Shown piece after piece: positions 54,277 to 63,408 of a DNA stretch of 64,000 bases. Both the position numbers and the translations under genes were made by a program. The notes below the pieces were generated by a model. It did no database searches. It was not told the DNA's origin and saw nothing but the letters and a program-made list of their open reading frames with translations. The stretch comes from Spirochaetaceae bacterium (GTDB taxonomy: Bacteria; Spirochaetota; Leptospiria; Leptospirales; Leptonemataceae): positions 102,001 through 166,000 of the forward strand of contig PBUB01000015.1 in NCBI GenBank assembly GCA_002729885.1, read 5' to 3'. Each line of letters opens with the position of its first letter. Position 1 is the first letter of the stretch.

Positions 54277-54798
54277 ATGTTTCTGGAAGCCTTAGTAATT
54301 GCGGTCGGACTGATCATTTCATCCTTTCTGAAAGGGATCAACTTTCTGAGCCTGGATCCGTTTGGCACCGGTGCTATCTATCCGGACTTCCTGCTTATCT
54401 TTGTTATTTTCTTTAGCATCCGAAAAGGGGACTTCACCGGAATCTGGATTGGGTTCTTTGCCGGTCTTCTGGAAGACTCCCAGCTACTGGCCTATGATGA
54501 ATCGGCCCGGGAATTTGTTTCCATAATCGGAGTTCATTCCCTGGTGTATTGCGTTGCTGGATACACCATCGGCCGGTTGAATCGACTTCTGGACCGGGAC
54601 AGCATTGCCTCCATCCTGGTGCTTGTTTTTGCCACAACATTGATTGTAAGGCTTGCTGTGTGGCTCATTATGGGAATGGTAGATCAGTTTTCTGCTGCCT
54701 ACCCGCTTCTGGGCCCTGCTGTGTTTACGGCCGGATTGGGACCCATCTGGTTCTGGCTGCTTACAATGATTTACAGGCTGGATTCTTCCAATCGATGA
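54277..54798 (+). CDS. mreD: Rod shape-determining protein MreD
   Basis: 173 residues, five to six hydrophobic segments; GDFTGIWIGFFAGLLEDSQL is the family's most conserved stretch. It is the membrane partner of MreC. Starts one base after mreC; its stop overlaps the mrdA start (ATGA). Confidence 0.9.
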   Translation: MFLEALVIAVGLIISSFLKGINFLSLDPFGTGAIYPDFLLIFVIFFSIRKGDFTGIWIGFFAGLLEDSQLLAYDESAREFVSIIGVHSLVYCVAGYTIGRLNRLLDRDSIASILVLVFATTLIVRLAVWLIMGMVDQFSAAYPLLGPAVFTAGLGPIWFWLLTMIYRLDSSNR

Positions 54799-56717
54799 GC
54801 ACACGATCCTCCACAGAATTTCGCCTGGAGCGACGCTTCCATGTAAGGATCTATTTCTTCACTGCATTGATTCTGTTTCTTGCCGTGGTCTGCGTATTTC
54901 AGCTGGGAAACCTCCAGGTGCTCCATGGCGCAGAAAATCACGTACTCTCTCGAAAGTTCGTAAGCAAGCAGGAATTCAAGGAAGCTCCCCGGGGATTCAT
55001 CTACGATCGCAATATGAACCTGGAAAAGCCCCTGGTTCAAAACATTCTCTACATCGATTTCAACATGTATCCCGGCCGATTCAAAACCCGGGAGGATGGG
55101 GTTGCCTTTCTCAAGCGATTCTCGGTAATAATGGGCTATCCGTTGTCTGACTATGCGGACATCCTGGAACCGGCAAAATGGAAAGAACTGTCCAAGAAGA
55201 ATGAAGAGGTAACACTGATTCATCGTGTGAGCCGGGCGCAGCAGGTTCGCCTGGCCAGCATTCAGCTCGAAGGCAATAAGACTCAGTTCGTTACCAGGTT
55301 TCTTCGCTACTATACCATGGGACCTGCCCTGGCCCACGTTACCGGCTATACAGGTTCTCCTACCAGACGAGAGATCAAAGATGGCCAGGCATTGCCCTAT
55401 CAGACCCTGGGAAAAGCTGGCGTAGAGGATTATTACGACAGCGATCTGCGAGGAAAGGATGGGATTCTGGTTCGTAACAAGGTGCTGGATAGTGAAGAGA
55501 CAATCGAACGCAGCCAGCAGGGAAATCATCTTGTACTGAATATTGACCGGGATGTGCAGGCCGCAGCCTACCAGGCACTTATCAAAAGTGGTAAGCGAGG
55601 GGCCGCCATTGCCATCCGGCCGTCCACCGGCGAGGTAGTGGCCCTGGTATCTGCGCCCACCTATGACCCCAACATACTTTCCAGCGGCACCGGCGATGTT
55701 CGCACGGAACATATTCGCAAGGTGCGATTGTACAATGGATTTCTGAATCTTGCCATACAGACCAAGTTTCCGCCGGCCTCGACATTCAAGCCTCTGGTAG
55801 CGCTGGCCGGTCTGGAATCCTTTCCAGGGGATTTCGTAAGCAAACATACCAAATTCCATTGTCCAGGTCGATGGACACTGGAAAGTTCCGTGGCGGGAGT
55901 GCCGGACAGCGTCTATTACTGTCACCGAGCATCCGGTCATGGAATGAACAACATGATCGGGGCCATCGCCCATAGCTGCAACGTCTACTTTTATCGTCTT
56001 GGATATAAGATTGGCCCTACGCCTATAATCGAGTTTTCCAAGGCTCTGGGACTGGATAAGAAATCCGGTATTGATCTTCCAGGCGAAGTCCAGGGCTTTG
56101 TGCCAGATCAGAAATGGAAACAGATTACCTGGTCCAGCCGCTGGTACGATGGAGATACCATTAACCTTTCCATTGGTCAGGGATTTCTGCAAACCACGCC
56201 CATCGAACTGGCAGTAATGTACTCTGCTATCCTGAACGGGGGCAAGGTTTTGCGGCCACACGTATTGAAAGAAGTGCGGGATTCCTACAATGGTCGAGTG
56301 GTGCGAAAAGTCCGTCCCGAAAAAGTAGCCGAGGTTCCTCTGACCCGATCTCATATTGAAACCGTTGAAAAAGGAATGCGAGCTGTAATTACTGCAGGAA
56401 CGGCAAGCTATCTGAATCGAAAAGACATGGTTCCTGTGGCAGGAAAGACCGGAACGGCGCAGACCAGAAGCGAAAGAAGCGGCCGAGACCACGCCTGGTT
56501 TGTAGGATTCGCACCCTATGGAGCACCGGTAGAAGAGCAACTGGTGGTGGTAGTGTTTGTAGAATATGGTATTGCAGGCTCCTATTCGGCAGCACCGGTG
56601 GCCATGAGTATGTTCGAAGCGGCCTACCCTAACTGGGATCGTCCCTTGCCAGAAGATCCAGCCAAAGAGATGGCACTGCACCCAGAACATGAACCAGGAG
56701 CGGACGGGCAGCAGTAG
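54795..56717 (+). CDS. mrdA: Penicillin-binding protein 2 (elongation transpeptidase)
   Basis: 640 residues from ATG 54795. An N-terminal membrane anchor (about 19-38), pedestal domain (about 50-240), then the transpeptidase domain: SxxK as STFK at 329-332, SCN in AHSCNVYFY, and KTGT at 551-554. This is a class B monofunctional enzyme that cross-links side-wall peptidoglycan with RodA. The ATGA overlap with mreD fixes the start. Confidence 0.95.
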   Translation: MSTRSSTEFRLERRFHVRIYFFTALILFLAVVCVFQLGNLQVLHGAENHVLSRKFVSKQEFKEAPRGFIYDRNMNLEKPLVQNILYIDFNMYPGRFKTREDGVAFLKRFSVIMGYPLSDYADILEPAKWKELSKKNEEVTLIHRVSRAQQVRLASIQLEGNKTQFVTRFLRYYTMGPALAHVTGYTGSPTRREIKDGQALPYQTLGKAGVEDYYDSDLRGKDGILVRNKVLDSEETIERSQQGNHLVLNIDRDVQAAAYQALIKSGKRGAAIAIRPSTGEVVALVSAPTYDPNILSSGTGDVRTEHIRKVRLYNGFLNLAIQTKFPPASTFKPLVALAGLESFPGDFVSKHTKFHCPGRWTLESSVAGVPDSVYYCHRASGHGMNNMIGAIAHSCNVYFYRLGYKIGPTPIIEFSKALGLDKKSGIDLPGEVQGFVPDQKWKQITWSSRWYDGDTINLSIGQGFLQTTPIELAVMYSAILNGGKVLRPHVLKEVRDSYNGRVVRKVRPEKVAEVPLTRSHIETVEKGMRAVITAGTASYLNRKDMVPVAGKTGTAQTRSERSGRDHAWFVGFAPYGAPVEEQLVVVVFVEYGIAGSYSAAPVAMSMFEAAYPNWDRPLPEDPAKEMALHPEHEPGADGQQ

Positions 56718-56738
56718 CGGTAACCGGCGAAAACCAGA

Positions 56739-58271
56739 ATGTTTAGCAAGTATCGTATAGACTTTGTACTTCTGTTCTCCGTCCTTTTTGCGGTGGGCGC
56801 CGGTATATTTGTGCTCTATACCCAGGAAACAAATCCGGATACATCCTTCCCTGCGTGGATGAAACAAAGCGCTTTCTTTGCGCTGGGACTCATCCTGATG
56901 TTCGCCCTTCGCAAGGTCAACTACCAGGTGATCGGCGGAATAGCGCTACCTCTGTATGGAATTGCCATCTTCCTTCTTCTAATTACTCTTATTCCCTTCA
57001 TTGGATCGGAACACAAAGGCGCAAGAAGCTGGATTCGCTTTGGAGCTGTGGGCTTTCAGACTTCCGAGATTGCGAAGCTGGCAACCATCATCCTTCTGGC
57101 CAAATATCTAGAACTCAAAGAAAGAGAACTGGAACATATCTACTCTCTGTTGATCCCGTTTGGAATCGCAGTGTTGCCCATGCTCTTAATTGTGGTGCAG
57201 CCTGACTTTGGTGGCGCATTCGTAATTGCTCCAATTCTACTCTCCATGCTGTACATGGCCGGAGCAGATATATATCACATTGGTTCTATTGTAATTTTCT
57301 TCGCTGTCTCCATATTTGTACCGCTCTATATTGAGTACCATAACATCATGCTGGTGGACTCCGTTCTCACTCGCATTGGAGAGCTGGGTAAGGACTCATT
57401 GCTTCCGGCCGTTCGGATTCTCAAATCGGACATATGGGCCTTCCTGGAAAAGGCAAAAATCCCGGAAGGAGTTACAGGAACGGATCGAGAATACCTGGGA
57501 AATATTCTTACGAATCAGAGCCTGTTTATTGATCTTCAGGATGCGGCGGAAAGCATTCGCATAGAAGAAGGTGGAATGCTGCTTCGCATTCTGGATAACG
57601 ATATCCTGCTTCTGGTGGTAGCTCTTCTCTGCACTTTCACTGCTCTGGGGCTTTTTATCTGGAGACTCACCCAGGGAGTTAGCTTTAAATCTCTGCGAAA
57701 GTATTACATTCCTCTGGGCGTAATTGGAATCTCCATTCTTTCTGCACTATCCATTCACTGGACTTTTTCGTTTAAATATCACCAGGTAGTGCGAGTTACT
57801 GCATTTATCAATCCAGACCGATTCCCACGAGGTCATGCCTACCAGATTCGAGCATCCAAAGCGGCCATCGGCTCCGGTCAGTGGGTAGGTCAGGGAATGT
57901 TTGAAGGCGAAATGACCATTGGAGACACTCCGGTGGTTCCAGAAGCGCATACGGACTTTATTTATACCGCCTGGGCGGAGCGCACCGGCTTTCTGGGCAG
58001 CGTTTTCCTACTTTTGATACTTGCGGCCATACCGCTCAGAGCCCTTCAGATGTCCTACGAGGCCCGGGATCGGTTTGGCTCCCTGCTTGCGGCAGGGCTG
58101 GGGTTTATGTTCTTCTATCATATTTTCTTTAATGTAGGAATTGCCCTGGGACTTTTACCGGTTACAGGTTTGCCGCTCAGTTTCGTCAGCTACGGTGGCT
58201 CTCATTTGATCACCTGCCTTATGGGCACGGGAATTCTACTGAGTATCTTCCGCAGAAAATACGTTAACTGA
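56739..58271 (+). CDS. rodA: RodA SEDS glycosyltransferase with a large insertion
   Basis: 510 residues, about 130 more than common RodA. The SEDS core is clear: RSWIRFGAVGFQTSEIAKLA, VVQPDFGGAFV, and the C-terminal SGQWVGQGMFEG then PEAHTDFIYTAWAERTGFLG and GLPLSFVSYGGS. Between the mid-protein membrane segment ending near 200 and the FSFKYHQVVRVTAF loop lies an extra stretch (about 205-335) of soluble sequence plus a membrane pair. The partner is PBP2 directly upstream (21 bases). Confidence 0.93.
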   Translation: MFSKYRIDFVLLFSVLFAVGAGIFVLYTQETNPDTSFPAWMKQSAFFALGLILMFALRKVNYQVIGGIALPLYGIAIFLLLITLIPFIGSEHKGARSWIRFGAVGFQTSEIAKLATIILLAKYLELKERELEHIYSLLIPFGIAVLPMLLIVVQPDFGGAFVIAPILLSMLYMAGADIYHIGSIVIFFAVSIFVPLYIEYHNIMLVDSVLTRIGELGKDSLLPAVRILKSDIWAFLEKAKIPEGVTGTDREYLGNILTNQSLFIDLQDAAESIRIEEGGMLLRILDNDILLLVVALLCTFTALGLFIWRLTQGVSFKSLRKYYIPLGVIGISILSALSIHWTFSFKYHQVVRVTAFINPDRFPRGHAYQIRASKAAIGSGQWVGQGMFEGEMTIGDTPVVPEAHTDFIYTAWAERTGFLGSVFLLLILAAIPLRALQMSYEARDRFGSLLAAGLGFMFFYHIFFNVGIALGLLPVTGLPLSFVSYGGSHLITCLMGTGILLSIFRRKYVN

Positions 58272-58298
58272 TCCACATCCCTCCGATAATAAAGAGTG

Positions 58299-59039
58299 AT
58301 GGCCGGAAAAAACAAAGTCCAGCTCGAACAGGGCCTGGCTCATGCAAGAAAGCTTCAAAATCAATTGCTGGAAATGGATTCTCAAATTCAGTCAGCGAAT
58401 GCAATTCTGAAAACTGTACAGGAAGAGGCAGCAGAATTCCTGCATACATTCGAAGGACCGGCCTATTTACGTGCTCGCCTGCAAAGATTCCTGTCCATTT
58501 CGCACAAGCTTTTGCAGCAGGAAAAGCAGCAGTCCGTACTCCACAGTTCGCTGGGCCGGCAGCTGGAGAAATTTCTCGATCCGGATTTACTTATGTACTA
58601 CAGCCCTTCGGTGAGTCGTCGGGTGGAATCCACATTCGCCTCTAACGTGGGGGCGGCAGTGCGAGAGCCGGGCTCCCGGGAACATCGCTGCTACAGGCTG
58701 GGCGATTTCTTCTTCGTTACCCGGGCCGAGCCGCTGAAACGGATACAATCCGCAAGGCTGCGAAAGACCGGTCAAAAATTGCCGAAGAAAGTCTCTGTGC
58801 CCGAATATGGAACTCTTTCGCTTTTTCCAGGACATCCCGGACATTACCATGCTGACGGTCCTTCCGCTCTAATCATTCTGGAAGGACAGAAAAAGCTGGG
58901 TGTCTGGATTGATGAGGAGCTATCGCCTATCGATATCGAGCCCTATCTGGAAGAAATGGAAGTAAGTAGAAGAGCCCCCTACCCGGTGCAGGGAAGGTTT
59001 CGCAAGCGAGGACAGCAGTACTATCTACTTGAGCCCTAG
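58299..59039 (+). CDS. Hypothetical protein downstream of rodA
   Basis: 246 residues from ATG 58299 (AAAGAG upstream). No signal peptide or membrane segment. The N-terminal 80 residues are helical and Gln-rich, likely a coiled coil (QLLEMDSQIQSANAILKTVQ); the rest is a compact domain (GDFFFVTRAEPLKRIQSARL, SALIILEGQKKLGVW). The family is not recognised. Position at the end of the cell-shape operon (27 bases after rodA) suggests a role in elongation or in that transcript's regulation. Confidence 0.75.
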   Translation: MAGKNKVQLEQGLAHARKLQNQLLEMDSQIQSANAILKTVQEEAAEFLHTFEGPAYLRARLQRFLSISHKLLQQEKQQSVLHSSLGRQLEKFLDPDLLMYYSPSVSRRVESTFASNVGAAVREPGSREHRCYRLGDFFFVTRAEPLKRIQSARLRKTGQKLPKKVSVPEYGTLSLFPGHPGHYHADGPSALIILEGQKKLGVWIDEELSPIDIEPYLEEMEVSRRAPYPVQGRFRKRGQQYYLLEP

Positions 59040-59118
59040 TGCGAAGTCTGACTGTTCCTCAGTCAGAATCAGTCAGCCGAGTAATATGGCCTCCAACAAT
59101 GAAGGCCAACGGGAAAGC

Positions 59119-59134
59119 GGGGCCCGAAGGCCCC
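59119..59134. terminator. Bidirectional hairpin between convergent genes
   Basis: GGGGCC (59119-59124), loop CGAA, GGCCCC (59129-59134). It lies between the end of the cell-shape operon and the end of the marR gene; short T content on the minus side (GCTTTCCC). Confidence 0.6.
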
Positions 59135-59140
59135 ACTGGT

Positions 59141-59575
59141 TCAGCCTGCGATACGGGTCAGAAATTCGTTAAACTCGGTTACATCTTTGGAAAACTGAGT
59201 TACTCGTGTCTTTCCCCATTCCCTGGCCAGGTTGCTCAGCAGACGACTTTCGTTGTCCAGAAGGCTATCTCCCAGGGTTTTACCTTTTTTTGTAATGGTC
59301 AGACGCTTTACGCGACGGTCTTCATTGTCGGGTGCGCTTGTTACAAGCCCCGCATTTTGAAGGGCCCGAACGGCCTGACTCATAGTCATAGGATCTCTAC
59401 GGAGCATCTTGCCAAGTTCACCTTGCGAAATACCCTGCTGTTGATCTACATGGATTAGGATCGAAAGAGCAAGTGTTGATAGTTTTTCTTTTTTGCTCAT
59501 GCCGTCCCGGATAATGTCCATGGCGCCGCGAAAGGCCGTACCCATCGACAACACCAAATCATTAGAAGCACTCAT
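59141..59575 (-). CDS. MarR-family transcriptional regulator
   Basis: 144 residues from ATG 59575 (TTG 59611 is a weaker alternative). Winged helix: ISQGELGKMLRRDPMTMSQAVRALQNAGLV, wing NEDRRVKRLTITKKGK. MarR dimers usually repress their own or a neighbouring gene and release on binding a small ligand. A 26-base AT-rich palindrome about 40 bases upstream is a probable operator. The divergent side has no gene that starts toward it. Confidence 0.92.
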   Translation of the reverse strand: MSASNDLVLSMGTAFRGAMDIIRDGMSKKEKLSTLALSILIHVDQQQGISQGELGKMLRRDPMTMSQAVRALQNAGLVTSAPDNEDRRVKRLTITKKGKTLGDSLLDNESRLLSNLAREWGKTRVTQFSKDVTEFNEFLTRIAG

Positions 59576-59614
59576 GTCTCGCAGATAGGTGGAAAATCCG
59601 GGCCTCGTCAATTA

Positions 59615-59640
59615 CAAAAAATATTTTACAAAATTTTTTG
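59615..59640. promoter_or_regulatory. 26-base palindrome upstream of marR, likely operator
   Basis: CAAAAAAT (59615-59622) ... ATTTTTTG (59633-59640); 11 of 13 pairs match across the full 26 bases. The position, 40 bases before the marR start, suits autoregulation. Confidence 0.6.
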
Positions 59641-59763
59641 AACTTTTTATTTATCCGGCCCGTCAGCAAACGACGACTGGCCTGTAACAGAATAGATAGG
59701 ATTTCTCAATTTTCAGTTACTTTATACCATACAACACTCTAACGTTGTGCCTTCGTCGAATCT

Positions 59764-60882
59764 CTACTTCCAGCCTTTCGGGGCCTCATCCAGGGATTTC
59801 ATCGCCTGCAGAAAGCAGCCCCAGTGCCTGTGACAGTCCTGAAATACGATCCGAAAATAATCCGTGCCGGAATTATAGGCGAGATAGGACAGAAAATGAG
59901 CATTGTTATAGGTTTTTGCTGCGAGTTTTTCTCCGTCTAGATAGGCGAAGGATGAATTTCGAATCCTTTCTTGCATGTCTCGAATAATCCGCTGCTTGGA
60001 TTGAAACTTCTTTGCATCTGTAAGGTCTCCGGAATACAGCTCTTTCAAGCTTGCGGCTGTTTCGTGCATTATCTGCCGGAATTTCCTTTGTTCGCCCCGG
60101 ATAGCGTCCAGCCTGGCCATACGGGAGCCGTCCTCATCGTGCATCTGTATGTAGAGCCTGGAGCCCTCCTCTTCTACGAACGAGGCCAGGGATTCGTTGA
60201 ACGGAACGGAGCCGGGAATCCAGACCGTGGCATGGACTGCCTCATGGATCACCAGACGTACCAGCCCATAATCTGAATAGGCAAGCTGCGACGAAAGCAG
60301 TGGATCGTCAAACCATCCCAGGGTAGAGTATCCGGCCACATCCTGCACCAGAACGTCCAGGCCGCTGCGTTCCAGATCCTTTGCGTGGGATTCCGCCTCT
60401 TCCCTGGAAAAGAAGCCCAGATACGGCACGGTGCCTACAATGGGAAACCAGTAGGAATGGGCTTCCAGGGATAGTGCCGGGGCCGCCACAACATTGTACG
60501 CCGCTGCATCCCGCTCGATACGGGAAAAATACGTGAAGGAATCTCCTGTATCCAGTTGAAGCTGGGTTTCGGCAAAAGACTGCACCTCCAGCACCAGCTC
60601 CAATTTCTTTCGGGTTTCCGAACCCAGATCCGGATCCTCCAGAACCTCTGAAATCGGCCGACGATTGCACAGGATTTCCATCTGGCCTGCGGCCGCATTC
60701 CAGAGATAGAATGGAGAGCCGGTAACACAGGAAGAAAAGCCACCGGTAAGGGTCAGAGCCAGGAGCAGACCGATGGTCAGAGACCAGATTATGCGATTCC
60801 GAAGTGGTTTGCTCCTCGGTACGGGATCCGACGATGAATTGGGGCTGCCTTTTGGGTCGGCTGCCTGGTCCCTTCTTTCCAT
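59764..60882 (-). CDS. Membrane-anchored aminopeptidase (DUF2265-like)
   Basis: 372 residues from ATG 60882 (GTG 60900 is an alternative). After a polar N-terminus and a membrane segment/lipobox-like end (LTGGFSSC), [19 protein letters not shown] begins the 'putative aminopeptidase' family (PF10023-like). The zinc motif is HEAVH in [13 protein letters not shown], with the distal Glu in [10 protein letters not shown]. It probably is an envelope zinc peptidase. Divergent from metK. Confidence 0.87.
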   Translation of the reverse strand: MERRDQAADPKGSPNSSSDPVPRSKPLRNRIIWSLTIGLLLALTLTGGFSSCVTGSPFYLWNAAAGQMEILCNRRPISEVLEDPDLGSETRKKLELVLEVQSFAETQLQLDTGDSFTYFSRIERDAAAYNVVAAPALSLEAHSYWFPIVGTVPYLGFFSREEAESHAKDLERSGLDVLVQDVAGYSTLGWFDDPLLSSQLAYSDYGLVRLVIHEAVHATVWIPGSVPFNESLASFVEEEGSRLYIQMHDEDGSRMARLDAIRGEQRKFRQIMHETAASLKELYSGDLTDAKKFQSKQRIIRDMQERIRNSSFAYLDGEKLAAKTYNNAHFLSYLAYNSGTDYFRIVFQDCHRHWGCFLQAMKSLDEAPKGWK

Positions 60883-60964
60883 TGACAATGCATCCCCCAC
60901 CGAAAAAATAGGATATCAAGATAAATTGATGCCTTTCTCAGGCACAACTCAACAGGGGTATTAC

Positions 60965-62131
60965 ATGTCATTGAAAAATTTTCAATTCACGTCCGAATCC
61001 GTATCGGAAGGACACCCGGATAAGGTTTCAGACCAGATTTCCGACGCTATCCTGGACGCATACCTGGCCGGAGATCCCAAAAGCCGCGTTGCTTGCGAGA
61101 CTCTGACCACTACTGATTTCATCTGCGTTGCAGGCGAGGTAACGTCCAAGACCAACGTAGATGTAGAAAAGATTGCTCGGGAAGTAACCCGCGATATCGG
61201 CTATACGCACGACGATATTGGCTTTAACAGCGCAACAGCGGAAGTTCTGGTTAAACTGCATGCGCAGTCTCCAGACATTTCTCAGGGCGTTTCCGAAGGG
61301 GAAGGCCTTCACCTGGACCAGGGTGCTGGCGACCAGGGTCTGATGTTTGGATTTGCCTGTAAGGAAACTCCCAGCCTCATGCCCATGCCCATTGATCTGT
61401 CCCATAAGCTGGTACAGTATCTGGCTGAGCTCCGTCACAATGGAACTATCAAAGAAGTTCTACCGGACTCCAAGAGTCAGGTAACCATCGATTACAAAGA
61501 TGGTAAGCCTCATCACGTAAACACTGTAGTAATCTCAACGCAGCACCTGGCTGATCTGGAGCATAAAAAGCTGGAAGAAATGATGATCGAAATGGTCATC
61601 AAGAAGGTCATCCCGGCAGAAATGATAACCAAAGATACCAAGTATCTGATCAACCCAACCGGTCGATTTGTAATCGGCGGCCCCCACGGGGACTGCGGAC
61701 TCACCGGCCGAAAAATCATCGTGGATACCTACGGTGGATATGGCCGTCACGGTGGTGGTGCCTTCTCCGGAAAGGACCCATCCAAAGTGGACCGCTCCGC
61801 AGCCTACATGGCTCGCTATGCAGCCAAAAACGTAGTAGCCGCCGGCCTGGCCGAGCGATGTGAAGTTCAGCTCTCCTATGCCATTGGCTATCCTGAGCCT
61901 ACTTCCGTACTGGTAGACACTTTTGGCACAGGAACCATGGACGATGATAAGATCGCACAGAAAGTTAGAGATGCATTCGATTTCCGTCCCGGTGGAATTG
62001 TGAAGGAACTGGAACTGCTGGATCCCAAAGGTAGAACCTACCGTGATACAGCTGCCTATGGTCATTTTGGCCGAGAGGGCAAAACCTTTACCTGGGAGAA
62101 AACAGACCGCGTGGATGCGCTGAAAGGCTGA
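60965..62131 (+). CDS. metK: S-adenosylmethionine synthetase
   Basis: 388 residues from ATG 60965 (AGGGG upstream). [13 protein letters not shown] with the catalytic GHPDK at 16-20, then [10 protein letters not shown], and [17 protein letters not shown], the tripolyphosphate loop. It makes S-adenosylmethionine from ATP and methionine. The 5' leader is only about 65 bases from the divergent gene; no SAM riboswitch is apparent. A strong terminator follows. Confidence 0.97.
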   Translation: MSLKNFQFTSESVSEGHPDKVSDQISDAILDAYLAGDPKSRVACETLTTTDFICVAGEVTSKTNVDVEKIAREVTRDIGYTHDDIGFNSATAEVLVKLHAQSPDISQGVSEGEGLHLDQGAGDQGLMFGFACKETPSLMPMPIDLSHKLVQYLAELRHNGTIKEVLPDSKSQVTIDYKDGKPHHVNTVVISTQHLADLEHKKLEEMMIEMVIKKVIPAEMITKDTKYLINPTGRFVIGGPHGDCGLTGRKIIVDTYGGYGRHGGGAFSGKDPSKVDRSAAYMARYAAKNVVAAGLAERCEVQLSYAIGYPEPTSVLVDTFGTGTMDDDKIAQKVRDAFDFRPGGIVKELELLDPKGRTYRDTAAYGHFGREGKTFTWEKTDRVDALKG

Positions 62132-62167
62132 TCCTCCATCCGGGCCGACATCTCGGCCTATTCTCTG

Positions 62168-62210
62168 AAGCGCTCCTGTCAAAACGGCAAGGAGCGCTTT
62201 TTTGTTTTGG
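62168..62210 (+). terminator. Rho-independent terminator after metK
   Basis: AAGCGCTCC (62168-62176) and GGAGCGCTT (62191-62199), nine perfect pairs, then TTTTTGTTTT. It separates metK from the transketolase half, so the latter needs its own promoter. Confidence 0.92.
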
Positions 62211-62288
62211 ACGCCAAAAGGCCTTCAAGAAGCTTAGCTAAAGAATCCCTCTTTCTGTGGGATCAGTTCAATCACAGGTATTCTAGAA

Positions 62289-63224
62289 TTGGAAAAGAAA
62301 GCGACCAGAGATGGATATGGCCAGGCTCTCAAGGAGCTTGGTGAGCAAAGAGAGGATATAGTAGTTCTGGATGCGGACCTGTCCAGTTCCACCAAGACCG
62401 GCGTTTTTGCCAAAGCCTTTCCAGACCGCTTCTACAATGTAGGTGTGGCCGAACAGAATCTGGTGGGTATGGCAGCAGGTTTCGCACTCAGCGGTCTGGT
62501 GCCCTTCGCTTCCAGTTTTGCGATGTTTCTGGCCGGCCGTGCATGGGAAATCGTGCGCAACTCCGTAGCCTATCCTGGTCTGAATGTAAAGCTGGTGGCC
62601 ACTCACTCCGGTATTACCGTCGGCGAAGACGGTGCCAGCCATCAGATTATCGAAGACATCGCATTGATGCGTTCCATTCCAGAAATGAACGTATTTGTAC
62701 CTTCTGATTACAACGAAACCATGGCCATCATCAAGGCAGTGGCCGAGCTAAAAGGTCCCTGCTATGTTCGCTGTGGTCGAGCTTCAGTACCGGTGATTGA
62801 GCGAAAGGACGACTATCAGTTCCACCCGGGCAAAGGTGAAGTACTGAGAGACGGAAAAGACATTACCATCGTTGCCTGTGGTGTGATGGTTGCAGAGGCT
62901 CAGGAAGCTGCTTCACTTCTGGAAGAATCCGGCATAGATGCGGCCGTTATCAATATGGCTTCGGTCAAGCCTCTGGATGAAGAGCTGCTGGTTAAATATG
63001 CAAAAAAGACCGGACTTGTGATTACGGCAGAAGAACATAATATCCTGGGCGGACTGGGTTCTGCAGTAGCAGAATCGCTCTCCACTCAGCATCCTGTGCC
63101 CATCCATAGAATTGGAATGCCAGATAAATTTGGCCAGAGCGGGGAAGCAGGCAAGCTGATGGATCACTATGGCCTCCGCGCAAAAGATATTGCCTCTCAG
63201 GCCAGAAAATTACTGAACAAATAG
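62289..63224 (+). CDS. Transketolase, C-terminal (pyrimidine-binding) subunit
   Basis: 311 residues. The start matches split transketolases: [47 protein letters not shown] (with the catalytic Glu), and the C-terminal transketolase_C domain ([20 protein letters not shown]). It needs an N-terminal, thiamine-diphosphate-binding subunit, which is not adjacent: upstream is metK with a terminator, downstream a non-coding stretch. The start is TTG 62289, with CAGGT about ten bases upstream. Confidence 0.92.
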   Translation: MEKKATRDGYGQALKELGEQREDIVVLDADLSSSTKTGVFAKAFPDRFYNVGVAEQNLVGMAAGFALSGLVPFASSFAMFLAGRAWEIVRNSVAYPGLNVKLVATHSGITVGEDGASHQIIEDIALMRSIPEMNVFVPSDYNETMAIIKAVAELKGPCYVRCGRASVPVIERKDDYQFHPGKGEVLRDGKDITIVACGVMVAEAQEAASLLEESGIDAAVINMASVKPLDEELLVKYAKKTGLVITAEEHNILGGLGSAVAESLSTQHPVPIHRIGMPDKFGQSGEAGKLMDHYGLRAKDIASQARKLLNK

Positions 63225-63316
63225 AACTGCGATGGAGGGGATCAAGGCCTGAAAAAGCTTTCTTTCGTCAGGGCTGTAGATCATTAAGACTTCCGCGCAT
63301 CCCTGACCTGGAGAGA

Positions 63317-63379
63317 GCAGATCTACTTCGCTTCAGCGTTTTCAAAGTATCCTTGCACTGCTCAAGGCAGATCTACTTC
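63317..63379. repeat. Direct 13-base repeat in intergenic region
   Basis: GCAGATCTACTTC at 63317-63329 and 63367-63379, 50 bases apart, within a 184-base gap between convergent genes. GTCAGGG/CCCTGAC (7 bp) also pairs across 63267-63306 and may end transcription. Confidence 0.5.
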
Positions 63380-63408
63380 AGCCCTGTATAATTCCTTTAG
63401 CGCGGGTA

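Noticed and set aside
54771..56867. A 698-residue open frame antisense to PBP2
   Set aside because: It mirrors the mrdA coding strand, has no family signature, and the sense frame has all PBP2 motifs.
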